NCBI GenBank assembly: GCA_021234155.1
Contig: JAJEKV010000111.1
Span: forward strand, 1,244,968 to 1,308,967
Reading direction: 5' to 3'
Origin: Isoetes taiwanensis
Lineage: Eukaryota > Streptophyta > Lycopodiopsida > Isoetales > Isoetaceae
DNA length: 64,000 nucleotides
Each line of letters begins with the position of its first letter. Within the stretch, counting starts at the first letter, position 1. The position numbers and the translations under genes are program-made. This document shows positions 1 through 9,499 of this stretch, one piece after another. The notes beneath the pieces are model-generated. The model was not told where the DNA came from. It saw only the letters and a program-made list of their open reading frames with translations, and did not search any database.

Positions 1-1051
1 AGTTATTTATGCCCTTTAGAACTTGGTAGGAAGTAAAGGATCATAGATGGCACAGGGGAATGTTATTCCATCAGGGGTAGAGGGGCCTTACATCCTATGC
101 CTGGAGGCAATTGAACTTGACTAACTAATTGGGTGTGTACAAACCTGCCAAGCAGAAGCTACTTGAAATATTTCCAGGGAATTTTAGTTCTATTGCTGTC
201 GAACCTCTTGTGTTCCCCTGTCATTACATAGTTTAGAATATTAGTTGTTCTTACTTGGTAAAACTGGCCATTGAAACCAATACATGATTTAACTTGAAAT
301 TCTAGTAAGAAAAGAAACCACATCTACTAGCAGCTTCTACAAATTCTTGCTTATAAATAACCATGATTTATGATGAAAGCAACAAAAATTGAGGGCCCAG
401 TTCAACTGCATAGTACAACTGCATACAGTCCCAGATATGGTGATATGGTTGTACACAGTGTTTACTACGATCAATGGAACAGATTTATGTAGATGAGATT
501 GAGATGCGGGTTTCTAGTGGGCAGAGAGGATAAGCTGCCACTCAATGGTACAGAAATGGTCGAGAGAAAGGGCCTCTCGGCCATCAGTCCAATAATACAA
601 TGAGAATATCAATGCTTTGTGAGGGAGATTTTTAAAGCACATTCAACTTTATGCTTGTCTCAATGGGAGTTATGACGATGCATTTTGCTTTTTTGCAGAA
701 CTTGAGCATGGAGCGACCTGCTATTGCTGAAAGCTTACAAAAACTTAAGAGTAAGGAGTAAGAATTCATTGTTGTAGGGGTTTAATTGATGAAGGTTATC
801 ATTGTTTTGATTCTACGTTACAAGGTTATCTCTTTAGACCACTAGCAGATCGTTGCAGATGCATGGTTTCACTTTTAGGCAGAGCATGGTAAATAGATGA
901 AGTTGAGGTAATAGAGCCCGATTTGTTGAGTTGGGCTGAATTCTTGGGACATTCTGAATGCCACGAGAAAAATGCACCTTAGATCATATGTTGGGAGACC
1001 TTTGTTATTCGGTCCCCCTCACCGAAAAACAGTCGGAAAACAGTAAAACGT
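1..1051. other. Left single-copy flank, mostly non-coding
   Basis: This stretch lies outside the tandem duplication and has no second copy in the window. It is AT-rich. The only coding signal I see is a possible short terminal exon at 699-761, listed separately. The homology shared by both copies starts at about 1052 with the string cggataata, which recurs at 30338. Confidence 0.6.
699..761 (+). CDS. Possible terminal exon of an upstream gene (partial)
   Basis: A T-rich tract ending in ttttttgcag is followed by 20 open codons reading NLSMERPAIAESLQKLKSKE and a TAA stop. This has the form of a 3' terminal exon: pyrimidine tract, AG acceptor, amphipathic helix-like peptide, stop. Earlier exons would lie left of the window or in the preceding 700 bases, where I could not define any. 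The family is not recognised. A chance 63-base open stretch behind an AG is quite possible, hence the low confidence. Confidence 0.25.
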   Translation, partial: NLSMERPAIAESLQKLKSKE

Positions 1052-2046
1052 CGGATAATAACGAAGTCTCTTCTCACATGTTTGATGAATTCTGGCCAGA
1101 TAAGAAACATTTCTCATGAATTAGTTAGAGTTTTATGATAAACAAATGGAAAAGGATGCGGTCGATTAATGACCATCTTCAGGGAGGCAAGATGCTTGCC
1201 GCTTGTGGAAGTTAGATTATGAATGATATTAGGCTGTGCTATTGGTTTGTGCTATTGGTTTAGTGGCTGTGTTTCCCGCTCAAGGAATATCCCAATAAGA
1301 TTGCACACTTTGTATGTTTCCGCCTGCCAACTATGGCAAATAAGAACCTCCTTCCTTTCTAGAATTCTTAGTCAAATATACTATTTGATCTCTCATACCC
1401 TGGGCATATGAGTTTGATATTTAAATTTTGGGGCGTCAGTTCATTTCATAAAATCATTACAAGAATCTCTCGTCAATCTTTTTGAAGACTTGAATGCTTT
1501 CATAGGTCGATCTAGAACTTGAAAAGTCCATTTTGAAGAAGCTAAACCCTCCCTTTTTGAAGGGAAATTTATTGACTTCCCAGAATGGGAAAAAAATATG
1601 TCTTCTGGGCCCTGGGGTTCAATTCTCCAATCTCTTTTTTTTTTTTTTTGTGCGCGCATTAGTGCAGCAAGAACAGCATACATAATGGATCTTTGTCATT
1701 TCTTCATAGTAAATTTTACTTTTCTAATATGCACTTTCAAGTGCTAAGTGTAATCATTCAGACTTCAGCTTTTCGTATTTGTTGATTGTACCCAATTTTA
1801 GATTGTAGAACTTTTGTATTCCACTAGGGAACTAGAGGTCTTCTACCTTTGGAGTAATTAGCAGATTAAGAAAAATCAACGAAGTGTGTACTTCCTATGT
1901 GAAGAGATTCATCTTCTCAAGAACTGGAAAGCTCTAGTATTGCGACATTCTCAACAATCACCCCAGCAAAATGTGATTGAATTCAATTGCTGCAAACAAT
2001 ACTCTATCATGATTATTACTATCTCGAATCATAACATACCTTTTTG

Positions 2047-2290
2047 TGGATTTTCCTTACTTGGCTTTCTTGTGATGGTTCATTAACCCCTCCATTGCCA
2101 CCATTATATTGTCTTCTCATGATGCCCACCTGTGTAGCGCCCCCTTTGATATGAATTGTGTAGCGCCCCCTTTGATATGAATAACGCCTCTACTAGCCTT
2201 GCATCCCTCCCTCAGCTCTTTGTGGATTTTCCTAACTTGGATTCCTAGTGATGATTCATTAACCCCTCCATTGCCACCATTATGTAGTTT
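2047..2290 (+). repeat. Internal direct repeats
   Basis: About 60 bases at 2047-2107 (ggattttcc...ccaccattat) recur with few changes at 2222-2282. Between them a 24-27 base unit, tgtagcgccccctttgatat, occurs twice in tandem at 2132-2180. No coding content is recognised. The equivalent stretch in copy 2 lies near 31265-31510. Confidence 0.7.
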
Positions 2291-2809
2291 TCTTTCTCGC
2301 TCACCAATTCTAACCCGTTTTTGAGCCAATTCTAACTTGTCCTCGAGCTTCATCCATAGCTTCATCCATAGTTGCAAGGACAACCTACAGTGTGTTAGCA
2401 CTTTTTAATGCACTTTTTTTTTTGTTAATGGCGGATGACAATGTCTCCTAAGTACCCTCAATGTTATTCTCTCCTAGGTTATTTTTTATATGCACATGCT
2501 ATTTGTTATTTCGTATATGTTTAAAGAGAATTGTCTCGCCGTAAGAAAGTAATAAATTTCTTGTATCTTATATAATTTCTCGTTCGATCTAGAAGCTTGG
2601 GATTTGTGAGAACGATGGATCGCCATTTTTTTTATGTTGATGTGAACTTTACAACGTGCCTAGAATGGTCTTACTAATGCAAAATTTATGAAAGATAAAA
2701 AAAAAACAAAAAAATCATAGATGAATCTCATGTGGCTAGTCTATTCGGCTAGCATTTATGAGATAAAGCACTTATGAGATATATGCAAGTCTTGCGGAAG
2801 GTGCACAAG

Positions 2810-3510
2810 ATAAATAGAATAGAATAGAATAGAATAGATTTTTTAACATCCACGAAGACCAATAGGTCATGGGACCTATACAATGGGCTAGTACAATCAT
2901 TACTACTAGGATTAAAAAACCCATGCCTCGAAAGGTTTTCAAGGGAAAAACCTTTACAGTAATGATGATACTAGACAATCGGAGATAATGACTACTGATG
3001 GCTCAGTAAGTGAAGACGTTCATCTAGAACCTCAAGTATGTATAATGCCAAGTCATGCACAGATGGTGCTCTGAGAAGTTGTGGAAGCGTGGAATGAAAT
3101 GTTAAGGTCAAAAAATGATTCCGGACTATCTCAAAAGCAAGGCAACTCAGAAGAGTATGGCTTTCATCTTCAATAACCTGTAACTGGCAACAGGCACATA
3201 GTCTCGCTTCTCGCGGCAATTGCGGCCGCTCCCATCTACCTGTCTCAATCCGTAGCCTGTGGGACCCCGTGCGAATTGATGCAATAGCTACAAGCTTGTC
3301 CCTAGACAATGAAGCAAGCAAATAAGCTTGGGGCCCTGGTGCCAAGGTGGGATTTATGTGTGCATGATAATTTTCCAGTTTTCACTTGGGCTAAGGTAAC
3401 TGCGTCCCATATCTTTTGAGAAAAACGACCATTGAGATATTGTTGCAAAAGTTCAGGATCAGAACTGGCAAGCATCAGGCAGTGCTCTGGTTGCACAGCC
3501 CAACGGGCAA
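2810..3510 (-). mobile_element. LINE 3' end with pentanucleotide tail
   Basis: Minus-strand reading from about 3496 to 2992 gives the C-terminal part of a non-LTR retrotransposon polyprotein. One segment reads SSDPELLQQYLNGRFSQ. It continues, after a frame change near 3320, into a Cys/His knuckle of the form CACC-(9)-EDESHTLLSC at about residues 50-70 of the last frame. That C..C...E.E.H...C pattern is typical of LINE C-termini. After the stop at 2992, about 150 bases of 3' UTR run to 2838, followed by (TATTC)n on the minus strand at 2815-2838. The element is 5'-truncated near 3510. The copy 2 equivalent at about 32000-32680 is badly frame-broken. Confidence 0.7.
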
Positions 3511-3519
3511 ATCAGAAAA

Positions 3520-3645
3520 AGCTATTTCATGCAAACTAGGGACCAAAATGCAAACACCATATGATATGATGTTGGTAGAGTGTGGCATGATGTCACTAAA
3601 GAAGCCCTATATAAACCCCTCTCATGTGTATGTGTATGTAAGGTA
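3520..3645 (+). mobile_element. Short plus-strand LINE remnant with TATA-like box
   Basis: Plus-strand reading contains MQTPYDMMLVECGMMSL, similar to MHILYDMMLVEDMG in the larger LINE at about 6421-6465, so this is a piece of related LINE coding DNA. A TATA-box-like string, ctatataaac, lies at 3607-3616, about 250 bases upstream of the first ATG of the coiled-coil gene. It could have been adopted as that gene's promoter, but this is speculative. In copy 2 the same place reads ccccataaac and lacks the box. Confidence 0.45.
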
Positions 3646-3841
3646 ATATATGAAATGGACTCAAGTACATAAGGGTTGATCACAAGACATTAAATGAGTA
3701 ATTATTATGTATCATAATGAATTAATTGACCTTATTAAGTCTTATTTCTCATTACACATATTAATCAATTTGATAGAACCAACTTGTGTACTTTTCAACT
3801 GTTATAAAGTTTAATGCATTTATATGTGTTGTTTGGTCTAG

Positions 3842-4971
3842 GTTAAATCTTTATTTTCCAAAATGATGCCAGTCAGACAAAGCATCGTGAATCGACGACA
3901 TAGACCATCTTCAGCTCGTTGTAACCTAGAGGTGAATATTTCCATTCATTTTCCTTGAGAATAAATGGCTTTGACAATGAAAATTAATAATGTAATTTTT
4001 TTTATTACTTACATTGCTTGCTATATATAATCTAACAAGTATGACATTTTAACTTTTTACAATTTTTGATCATTGTAAATTACAATAAGACACACTATCT
4101 TTTCTTTATTCTCCCTCTTTTATTTTAGAATCTGGATAAAGAATATGATGAACAACTGAGACACCTTAGGATGCAACAAGAGAAATATGCCATGACTGTG
4201 AATGAAGTGCGGCAGTGTGTATCTCCTAAAAGAGACGAGACTTTAATACGACAGTGAGTGCGTTCAATCTTTAAACCAAATAAATCTTGCTATCATGTCT
4301 AATAGTAGAGAACTTTTTAGTACGTAAAGGTCTACATATTCAGGCATTTGTTTATCTTACACGATATTGCATTTATATTCTTTCCTTTTCTTTTTTTTTT
4401 TTTTTTTTTTTGAATTGCAACTTCTTATCTTTTGTAGTTGATTATGTAGGGCAGAAGTGAGAAGATGCATGGAGGAACAATTGAAGTTAAAAGAGGTTGA
4501 GCGTGCTAGGAAAATTGAGGAAGATCGCCAATTCCAAATATACAATGAAAGAGTTAGAAAGTATGAGCATGGCTATTTGCATTTTCTGTAATCTTATTTG
4601 CGGTGCATGCTATTTAATTATCCATCATTTTTCAGGTTTCTACCTCACCATGCCGAAGAAGATTTCCTTCGAATGGATAATCGGAGGGAATATTTGAAAG
4701 GACTTATGGAGGACAATATTAGGGTGTGTGTCTTTATCTTCTAAAAGATTATCTTCTCGTTTCCTCATCCTCCTCTCCATCTTAAATTCACATTTATTAT
4801 TAGACCTTTGTTATCTAACTTCTTTTAAAGAAAGAACAATTTGGATTCTTTTCTTTCCAGATAGCAACATTGAAGAAAGAAATTAGTAGGGAGGAGAAAC
4901 AATTGGAGATCCAGCTAGACCATATACGGGAAAAAATGCCATGTGCGTGGAATCGTCGCCATTATATGTAA
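3842..4971 (+). CDS. Small coiled-coil protein, five exons (unrecognised family)
   Basis: Five plus-strand exons join in one open frame of 174 codons plus stop: 3842-3931, 4129-4253, 4450-4560, 4636-4723 and 4861-4971. Each internal junction has GT and AG, a T-rich acceptor tract and compatible phase. The likely start is the ATG at 3863 (MMPVRQSIVNRR), giving 167 residues. The rest is charged and helical (EVRRCMEEQLKLKEVERARK, DNRREYLKGLMEDNIR, then EISREEKQLEIQLDHIREK), with a Pro break before the C-terminal CAWNRRHYM. Its charged helix resembles trichoplein/TPH-type proteins of cilia, but I cannot name the family. Frame conservation across four introns argues for a real gene. It lies between two LINE remnants. 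A missing upstream exon is possible. Confidence 0.6.
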
Positions 4972-5311
4972 GATGTGCGCACAATAAATAGTCACCAAAT
5001 TTGTATCTAAATGCATTGGCCATTGTAGTTTGAGAAGCTGTCTGATGCAAGTATAAGTATGTTTATGATATTAAAACTATTTGTACTCAATATCCACTTC
5101 AAGAAATAGTAGAAATATACTCGATCATTGTTTCTAGCATTTTCTCTATTGCTACTTACTTGATTATGTTCTACTTACTTGATTATGTTCTCCTGGCATA
5201 TCTATATATATGATATGTACTTCATATAATTTTGAAAATTTTGATATGGTGTTCAAAAATATAGCATTTTGAGATGGAGCTCAATATGATTTGCAACACA
5301 ATATAGTACTC

Positions 5312-5351
5312 TCTCCTCCCACCCCCTCCCCCCTCCCCCACCCCACCCCAA
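5312..5351 (-). other. C-rich tract, G-quadruplex motif on minus strand
   Basis: At least five runs of three to six C separated by single T or A occur at about 5318-5350. On the minus strand this is an uninterrupted series of G-runs with one-base loops, an ideal intramolecular G-quadruplex motif. It lies about 340 bases after the coiled-coil gene stop and 250 bases before the LINE coding remnant. Copy 2 keeps it at about 34481-34515 with slightly different run lengths. Confidence 0.65.
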
Positions 5352-5559
5352 AACAATAAGCATGCGATGAATTAGATCCAACTAATTATCAGATGATCAT
5401 AGTTAATATGTTTTCAGTCATTCTGTAATTATCGAATGATCATAGTTAGTAGTTTATATGCTAAATTTTTTGCAGTAATTCTGGATTCAAAAATTAGTAT
5501 GTGGGCTGAGGATAATAATGCTAAAGCAATGGGATAGGCTGGGTTCAGATCCAGAAGCT

Positions 5560-7137
5560 CCACTATTGATCATTTGGTCACTATATGTGCAACTATTGAT
5601 CATTTGGTCACTATAAGTGCAACGATAGATTCTTTTGTTGGAAAAAAGAAGCCTCTATATGTTGCCATTGTTGACTTTTCCAAGGCTTTTGATATATATG
5701 CATGTAATGATAGATTCTGTTGTTGGAAAAAAGAAGCTTCAATGCTGCCTTTGTTAACTTTTCCAAGGCTTTTTATGTGGTGAACGAAAATTGTCCTTTC
5801 TATATGTAAAATCTTGTAATGATTTTGTAGAGAGCAAATATGGGAGTAAAACAGGGGTGTCATCTGTCGCCTACATTATTTGGTCCTTTTATAGACCAAT
5901 TTGAATGTTGGATGCGGGCCCATGGTGGAGATGGGACGCCTATAAATGGGTATGTTCTTATGCTACTTTTATATGATGACGATGTGGTATTGCTATCTAG
6001 GAGCATATAGCGGCTGCAAAGGCATTTGGATACGCGTTCATTATTTTGTGATGCAAAAAAGCAACCAAGTTAATATGGGTAAGACCAAAGTAATTGTGTT
6101 TGGGGCAAACAAGACTGATCATTTAAAGTTCTATTATCAACAAGTACCTTGGGGTATTAGTGGATAAGAGTCCAAATTGAAACCAAGCAGTGGAGCAAAA
6201 AGTAAACAGTGGCCTCAAAGCACTGTATGCAATGCAGCGTAAATGTGTCAAAGCAGAGATATGGAACTTTAGATTGAAAAAAACTTCTTTATATAACACT
6301 GGTCCAATATGTGGTTTTGTATGGATGTGAAGTATATGCTCCTGGATAGGCATTGGAGACTTGGAAAAAGGTTGAGAAAGTTAAAAAAAAAAAAAAATCG
6401 ATCTGAACTTGGAAAACAAATGCATATTCTCTACGATATGATGTTAGTGGAGGATATGGGATGCTCACATTGGAGGCAGAGGTCCTTACTTATGTCTATA
6501 AGATGTTCTATAATATGCTTGAAGAAAGCTTACCATGTTTGGCTTTGGAGAAGACACGAGTTAAGGGCTGGTTTGCTGATGCCACTCAGTGAATGGCACG
6601 ATGAAGGATGAACATTCATGATTTAGCTTTGCATAAAGATGATATCTGCACATGGGTCAAAATGAATGTTCTTCAAAGGACATGGAGAGATGGGGCAGTA
6701 AAAAAGAAGTTTTATAGAACCCAGATTAATCTACATTGCAGGAGGGCAAAATATTTGGCAGAGGGGGTTTTCACAAGCAGGATGAGGCTGAGCTCACATA
6801 GGCGTGGTGTTGAAGTAGGCAGGTGGAATGACATTATGAGATTAAATTATGTAAGATATGTGAGGCAGAGATACTTGAAAATGAGAAACATGTACTTCTA
6901 CATTCACCTGCTTACAAAGATATTCGAGAGAAGTATGATGTATATGCTGACACGTTGATGGCTTTCTTTGATTTTTCAGGATCACGTATTGAAAGATGTA
7001 TCATTGATATTTTAGAACATAGGGATGATGTTTTAAGAACCTTAAATGTAGATGAGTTAGAGATAAAAGAGACTAATGCATTACTATCAAAGGATGTATT
7101 AGACGATTTATTTTATAATGTTGAATGTACAAGTTGA
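5560..7137 (+). mobile_element. Decayed LINE: reverse transcriptase and C-terminal domain
   Basis: Reverse transcriptase motifs occur in order on the plus strand. Motif A is VAIVDFSKAFD at about 5660-5695. Motif B is GVKQGCHLSPTLFG at about 5843-5884. Motif C is LLYDDDVVLLS at about 5960-6000. Motif D is NMGKTKVIVF at about 6074-6105. The thumb follows (LKALYAMQ, then LVQYVVLYGCE, 6210-6335) and then a C-terminal region with a Cys/His knuckle and LHSPAYKDIREKYD (6850-6945). Repeated frame changes and stops show that it is inactive. A direct repeat of about 85 bases (5625-5700 and 5708-5785) doubles the motif A region. The 5' part (endonuclease) is absent. Confidence 0.8.
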
Positions 7138-7209
7138 ACGTCTTATAGATCTGGCTGTCTAACAGACGTAAAAATCAAATTTCATTTCATCCTCTCTCTC
7201 TCTCTCTTT

Positions 7210-7246
<37 letters not shown>

Positions 7247-7248
<2 letters not shown>

Positions 7249-7507
7249 GTCTAGTGGTAATACACTAGGTCTAGCAACTATAGGGTCTCGAAGTTCGAGA
7301 CCCGCCTTAATCGACTTCCGAATGTTGGTGTCAAAACCCAACGCACGCAATGTAAAGTGGTTGGGGGGTGGCCCAACAACGCAATGTAGTGTGGTGTGTG
7401 GTCACATGTCCGGTTGGATGCTAGGGGCGCAACAACGAATGTAGTGTGGTGTGTGGTCACATGTCCAGTTGGATGCTAGTGGCGTGACGTTAAAATACTC
7501 TATCTCA

Positions 7508-7548
<41 letters not shown>

Positions 7549-7560
7549 ACAACAACAATG
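7247..7560 (+). mobile_element. tRNA-derived SINE-like element with CT/CA tail
   Basis: A pol III promoter pair is visible: an A box tagtctagtggtaa at 7247-7260 and a B box agttcgagacc at 7292-7302, about 32 bases apart as in tRNA-derived SINEs. The body has a unit gcaatgtagtgtggtgtgtg followed by gtcacatgtcc, repeated at about 7378-7415 and 7437-7473. It ends in (CT)n(CA)n(CAA)n at 7505-7558. It is preceded by another CT run at 7195-7247. It does not fold as a functional tRNA (no proper acceptor stem or anticodon arm). Confidence 0.6.
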
Positions 7561-7574
7561 CATCTAAAAAATCA

Positions 7575-7731
7575 CCAGACGCCTTAATGTAAAAGTGGTT
7601 GGGGCAGGGGCCCAATCGAGCAAGCAATGTGTGGTGTGTGGTCACATGTCCGGAAGGGTTGGGGGCCCAAGCTAACCGAGCAATGTAGTGTGGGTGTGGT
7701 CACATGTCCATTGATGCCGCCCAGTGGCGTG

Positions 7732-7736
<5 letters not shown>
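7575..7736 (+). repeat. Second, headless unit of the same SINE-like repeat
   Basis: Two further copies of the gtgtggtcacatgtcc unit (about 7627-7652 and 7682-7710) lie downstream of the first element with no tRNA-like head. They lead directly into the large CT/CA microsatellite at 7737-7908. The pattern suggests nested insertion or unequal exchange among units. The copy 2 equivalent is 36720-36930. Confidence 0.55.
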
Positions 7737-7911
<175 letters not shown>

Positions 7912-8654
7912 GTCGCTGGCCACATGATAAAAAATTGTCAAGGCTTATATGGCGAGAGAATTTTTTATATCAGAGGAGGTGGAGAGAGACGATGAGAGAT
8001 AATGATCTCTCATCGCTTAACAAGGCCGTTAGCCAGAAAAATACCCCTCTACGTCAATTTTTTTTTCCCTGGACTTGTTTTTGTTTTCAGACCAGTTCTT
8101 ATTCGACCCCATGTTCTTCTGTTCATCGGATGAACAAGAGCAGAATCGTCCGACCAAACTTCAATGTCGGTCTTATCCAGATTTCTATGTGGATTTTATA
8201 TTCGGTTGTTCTGTAGTAGATGGAGTATGCCGGATTTTTGGATTGTGGCTATGCTAAGAAAAAAAATGCAACACAAATTATCCTAATCCCATAATCAACA
8301 AACAACAAACAGAGTATCCACATGCGATTCTTAACAGCAGATCTCTAAGCACAATTTTGGCCATGCAACATAGAGCTCGGTTTGCCTATTCAAAAGCCAA
8401 AGCTATTCTTTTTTTTTCAAATTCAAGCTATTTTTCTCTTTGGGCGTATGCAAAAATGCAAAATAGAGTATCGTAGTTCTGTTGAAATAGAAGAATGAAG
8501 CCAAAACATCTTTGCCAAAAGACTGAAGCCAGACCATTTCCGGAATCCAGAAACCCTTTTCATCTTTCTGGTTGTGAATGTAGAAGCCCTAGTAGAAAAC
8601 CGGAAGTAAAATCGGAAGCAGTTGCAGGATGTAATGTGGAATGAGAAGAGGGAG

Positions 8655-8755
8655 TCGATTCTGGTGTAGCCTGGCTACTCCCAGCAGCCGGGAGCGCCGT
8701 TTAGGCGTGACCGGCTGCTGGCAGTAGCCAGCCTGCCCTGCTACACCAGAATCGA
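8655..8755. repeat. Long imperfect inverted repeat (hairpin)
   Basis: The left arm 8655-8691 (tcgattctggtgtag...cagcagccgg) pairs with the right arm 8711-8755 (ccggctgctgg...ctacaccagaatcga). There is one 8-base bulge in the right arm and a mismatch near cccag/gccag. Inside, cgcc and ggcg around gttta extend the stem, leaving a 5-base loop. Total stem is about 40 pairs. It could be a foldback (MITE-like) element or a small-RNA precursor. No coding frame crosses it. Confidence 0.75.
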
Positions 8756-8894
8756 CGACCTCGACCATTCCACAGCGTCAAGGTAAGCAGGAATTTTCGT
8801 TCCTTCAGGTTTTGGCTATGGCTTGGAGTTTAGGTAAGTTATGGTTTGGAGTTTAGGTTCAGATAAGCTTGGCTTGGTGGTCAGGCTTGGAGTT

Positions 8895-9140
8895 CTGCCA
8901 GAGATCTGGCTATGGATGTGGCTTGGAGCTCTGCCGTTTCCTGCCTTCCTCGACTGCACAGAGGTAAATCAGAGGTAACGGCTTGAAAATATGAGGCTAA
9001 GGCTTGAAAATCTGAGGTAAGGGTAAAGCAAAAGCTATGGCTTGAAAATCTGCCGGATGTCTGGCTATGGCTATGGCTTGGAGCTCTGCCATTTCGCACC
9101 TTCCTCGACTGTACAGAGGTAAAACAAAGGTAACGGGCTG
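8895..9140 (+). repeat. Direct repeat containing ggcttggagctctgcc
   Basis: About 88 bases at 8895-8982 recur at 9050-9137. They share the strings ggcttggagctctgcc, ccttcctcgact and agaggtaa. The spacer holds two smaller repeats of ggcttgaaaat. There is no coding signal. Copy 2 carries a damaged version at 38135-38370. Confidence 0.65.
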
Positions 9141-9499
9141 TAACAGGTTAGTCAAGAATGCTACATCGATTTTCCATTCTTGATTAGAATGGTTGCAATG
9201 TGGCAAGATATCATTGGCCAAAAAGCAAGAATCAACACCAACTTACCTTGACGTGCCGCTTGTGTAGTTGGAGTCATTTGAGCCAGAAGGGGCCGACGCC
9301 ATAGCAATCAAAGAGCCGTCCCCTGCTCGTTTGTTGTTGCAGAAGATTAAGGAACGCCCATGCTCCATGCTATTAAGGAAACGCCCAAGATTATATGAAC
9401 TGGGATAGTAAGAAACTGGAATCATAAGGAAGAGGGAGAACCTTGTGACCAGTATATCCTGGAGTCGCAGATGTCCAAGGTTTGGTGATAAATATTGGT

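Noticed and set aside
7247-7306. A functional tRNA gene
   Set aside because: A and B boxes are present, but the acceptor stem and anticodon arm cannot be formed, and the sequence continues into a repeat body. It is a SINE-type head.
8680-8760. Bacterial-type terminator or CRISPR-like palindrome
   Set aside because: The window is plant nuclear DNA. The palindrome is single per copy, has no spacer array, and is not followed by a functional T-run.
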